Assembly: GCA_905479535.1 (NCBI GenBank)
Contig: CAJQMW010000543.1
Span: 1 to 6,960 of the forward strand
DNA: 6,960 bases
Direction of reading: 5' to 3'
From: an uncultured Maribacter sp.
Lineage (GTDB): Bacteria; Bacteroidota; Bacteroidia; Flavobacteriales; Flavobacteriaceae
The notes beneath the pieces were generated by a model, which worked only from the letters and a program-made list of their open reading frames with translations, ran no database searches and was not told the origin of the DNA. This document shows positions 5,578 through 6,960 of the stretch, piece after piece. Made by a program: the position numbers and the translations under genes. Each line of letters begins with the position of its first letter. Within the stretch, counting starts at the first letter, position 1.

Positions 5578-6261
5578 ATGAAGAAAAGAAATATAGTCTT
5601 ATTGATTTTACTGTTGTTGGCTATAGACCAGGCAATAAAGATATATGTGAAGACCCATTTCTATTATGGAGAGGAATACTATGTATTTGGCCAGAATTGG
5701 TTTCGCTTACATTTCTTGGAAAACCCCGGGATGGCCTGGGGATTAAAGTTTGGTGAAGGATATCTAGCCAAGGTTGTTTTAATCTTATTCCGATTAGCCG
5801 CCATTGTTTGGGGAACTTTTTATATCAAAAAGATGATTAGCAAGGGATATGCCAAGATTTTTATAATCTGTGCAGCATTTATATACGCAGGTGCGCTGGG
5901 CAATTTGATTGATGGAGCTTTCTACGGGATTATTTTTGAAAAAAGCGATCCAGCGCTTCAGAACATTGCAAAAATATTCCCGTCAGGCGGTGGTTATTCT
6001 GGATTTTTAAATGGCAATGTAGTGGATATGTGGTTCTTTCCGATTATAGATACAAGGCTTCCGGATTGGTTGCCGCAATGGGGAGGTAACAAATTTACGT
6101 TTTTTGACCCGGTATTCAATACTGCGGATGTTTGGATCAGTACGGGCGTGATTTCACTCCTGATTTTTCAAAATAAACGGCGTAAAGACCTAAAAATATC
6201 GAATAAGAAAAAGTCGAAATATATTGAAGGTAACGGAACAGTTTTAAACAACGATCAATAA
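5578..6261 (+). CDS. lspA: Signal peptidase II (lipoprotein signal peptidase)
   Basis: This 227-residue aspartyl protease of the inner membrane removes the signal peptide of prolipoproteins in front of the lipidated Cys. Four membrane segments are visible at about 5-22, 64-84, 92-111 and 185-197. Conserved blocks are DQ at 17-18, ENPGMAWG from 48, GALGNLID at 105-112, VVD with catalytic Asp150, and FNTAD with catalytic Asp184. It is longer than the roughly 165-residue E. coli type because of an insertion at about 113-145 and extra sequence at 155-172, which I associate with Bacteroidota LspA. The Arg usual after GNxxD is Gly113. I chose ATG 5578 because the membrane helix starts at once; an in-frame GTG at 5539 would add 13 residues. 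Placement between two metal exporters suggests a cluster-specific copy, as with PbrC in lead-resistance operons, rather than the housekeeping gene. Confidence 0.93.
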   Translation: MKKRNIVLLILLLLAIDQAIKIYVKTHFYYGEEYYVFGQNWFRLHFLENPGMAWGLKFGEGYLAKVVLILFRLAAIVWGTFYIKKMISKGYAKIFIICAAFIYAGALGNLIDGAFYGIIFEKSDPALQNIAKIFPSGGGYSGFLNGNVVDMWFFPIIDTRLPDWLPQWGGNKFTFFDPVFNTADVWISTGVISLLIFQNKRRKDLKISNKKKSKYIEGNGTVLNNDQ

Positions 6262-6324
6262 TGAACGTATTTAAATCAGTTTGAGGCTATTTCATTGGAT
6301 TCGGGCAAATAATAATACAGAAAT

Positions 6325-6960
6325 ATGAAAAAGAAAAAATTAAACTTAAGGGATCTCAAGGTCGATGATAGCGGCAAAAAGGAAAATTCTATGAATAACA
6401 AAGTTTCATCACAGCTGAGCATTAGGGAATATATACCTTCCATATTCAGTTTTGTAATGCTGATAGCAGGCATCCTTTTTGACTATTTTGAAACATTTCC
6501 CCAATTTTCGGGCTGGATCCGCATCCTCTGGTACGTGGTTGCGTATATCCCAGTTGGATTTCCTGTAATAAAAGAGGGTTGGGAAAGTATTAAACAGGGG
6601 GATTTCTTTACCGAATTTTTTTTGATGTCCATTGCAACCTTAGGAGCTTTTGCCATTGGCGAATATCCTGAAGGCGTTGCGGTAATGCTTTTTTATGCCG
6701 TAGGCGAACTGTTCCAAAACGCAGCCGTAAAAAGAGCTAAGGGCAACATAAAGGCACTATTGGATGTAAGACCCAATACGGCTTTGGTCTATCGGAACGG
6801 CGATTATGTTTCGGTTGACCCTGAAACTGTAGAAATTGGGGAAAAAGTTCAAATCCGGGTAGGGGAAAAAATTCCTTTGGATGGAGTGCTACTTTCTCAA
6901 AAGGCATCGGTAAACACTGCTGCCATTACGGGAGAAAGCAAGCCCGATGCAATTTTAAAG
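6325..6960 (+). CDS. P1B-type heavy-metal ATPase (Zn/Cd/Pb exporter type), 5' part only
   Basis: The frame is open from ATG 6325 to the window end (212 codons), so the gene is cut off. Residues 1-22 are Lys-rich and no HMA metal-binding domain precedes the membrane part. Membrane segments are at about 36-52, 64-80 and 93-131, the last block covering two helices (TEFFLMSIATLGAFAIGEYP, then EGVAVMLFYAVGELFQ). The actuator domain follows with GEKIPLDG at 180-187 and the TGES motif at 202-205. The sequence around EYPEGVAVMLFYAVGE is what I associate with the ZntA/CadA group, which uses ATP to pump Zn(II), Cd(II) or Pb(II) out of the cytoplasm. The defining CPC motif and the phosphorylated Asp lie beyond the window, so the metal class is inferred. 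The gene begins 63 nt after lspA. Confidence 0.92.
   Translation, partial: MKKKKLNLRDLKVDDSGKKENSMNNKVSSQLSIREYIPSIFSFVMLIAGILFDYFETFPQFSGWIRILWYVVAYIPVGFPVIKEGWESIKQGDFFTEFFLMSIATLGAFAIGEYPEGVAVMLFYAVGELFQNAAVKRAKGNIKALLDVRPNTALVYRNGDYVSVDPETVEIGEKVQIRVGEKIPLDGVLLSQKASVNTAAITGESKPDAILK

Noticed and set aside
6261..6284. Seven-codon frame starting within the lspA stop codon
   Set aside because: It is too short to support and has no features; probably chance.
1..6960. Insertion sequence, integron, CRISPR array, tRNA or rRNA
   Set aside because: No transposase or integrase motifs, terminal repeats, regular repeat-spacer pattern or tRNA-like cloverleaf were seen on either strand.

Overview
The window reads as a metal-handling gene cluster from a member of the Bacteroidota, most likely a marine or soil flavobacterium. 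This rests on three things: a moderately AT-rich sequence with purine-rich but weak ribosome-binding sites, a signal peptidase II with the insertion I associate with flavobacterial LspA, and the overall flavour of the proteins. The taxonomic call is inference, because no rRNA or marker gene is present. Every gene I can support lies on the + strand, and most gaps are short (11 to 89 nt), so the region looks like one or a few operons.

Left part (1-2210), copper side. A small secreted protein very rich in Met, with a Cys cluster near its C-terminus, precedes a CueO/CopA-like multicopper oxidase. The oxidase has a complete set of copper ligands, a twin-arginine motif followed by a lipobox, and two Met-rich insertions. 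Together they suggest periplasmic or membrane-anchored Cu(I) binding and oxidation.

Middle part (2211-4739), regulation and accessory functions. A Fur-family metalloregulator has overlapping AT-rich palindromes just upstream. It is followed by a strong stem-loop of about 60 nt, a complete dihydrolipoamide dehydrogenase with no 2-oxoacid dehydrogenase partners nearby, a 68-residue unknown protein, and an acyl-carrier-protein-like protein. In that protein the serine that should carry phosphopantetheine is isoleucine.

Right part (4740-6960), efflux side. A short cation-diffusion-facilitator-like transporter carries an N-terminal HMA-like domain. Next come a signal peptidase II with its catalytic aspartates intact and the 5' part of a Zn/Cd/Pb-type P1B ATPase that runs off the end of the window. 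An LspA-like peptidase beside metal exporters recalls the pbr (lead) operons of proteobacteria. Here it also has a possible local client, the predicted lipoprotein oxidase.

Working model (inference): the Fur-family protein senses a metal, the transporter and ATPase export divalent metal, and the oxidase and Met-rich protein detoxify copper in the envelope. LspA would support lipoprotein maturation. The Lpd, ACP-like protein and 68-residue protein form an unexplained middle module and are the most interesting part. No RNA genes, CRISPR arrays, insertion sequences or integration sites were seen, and no gap without a gene exceeds 300 bases.
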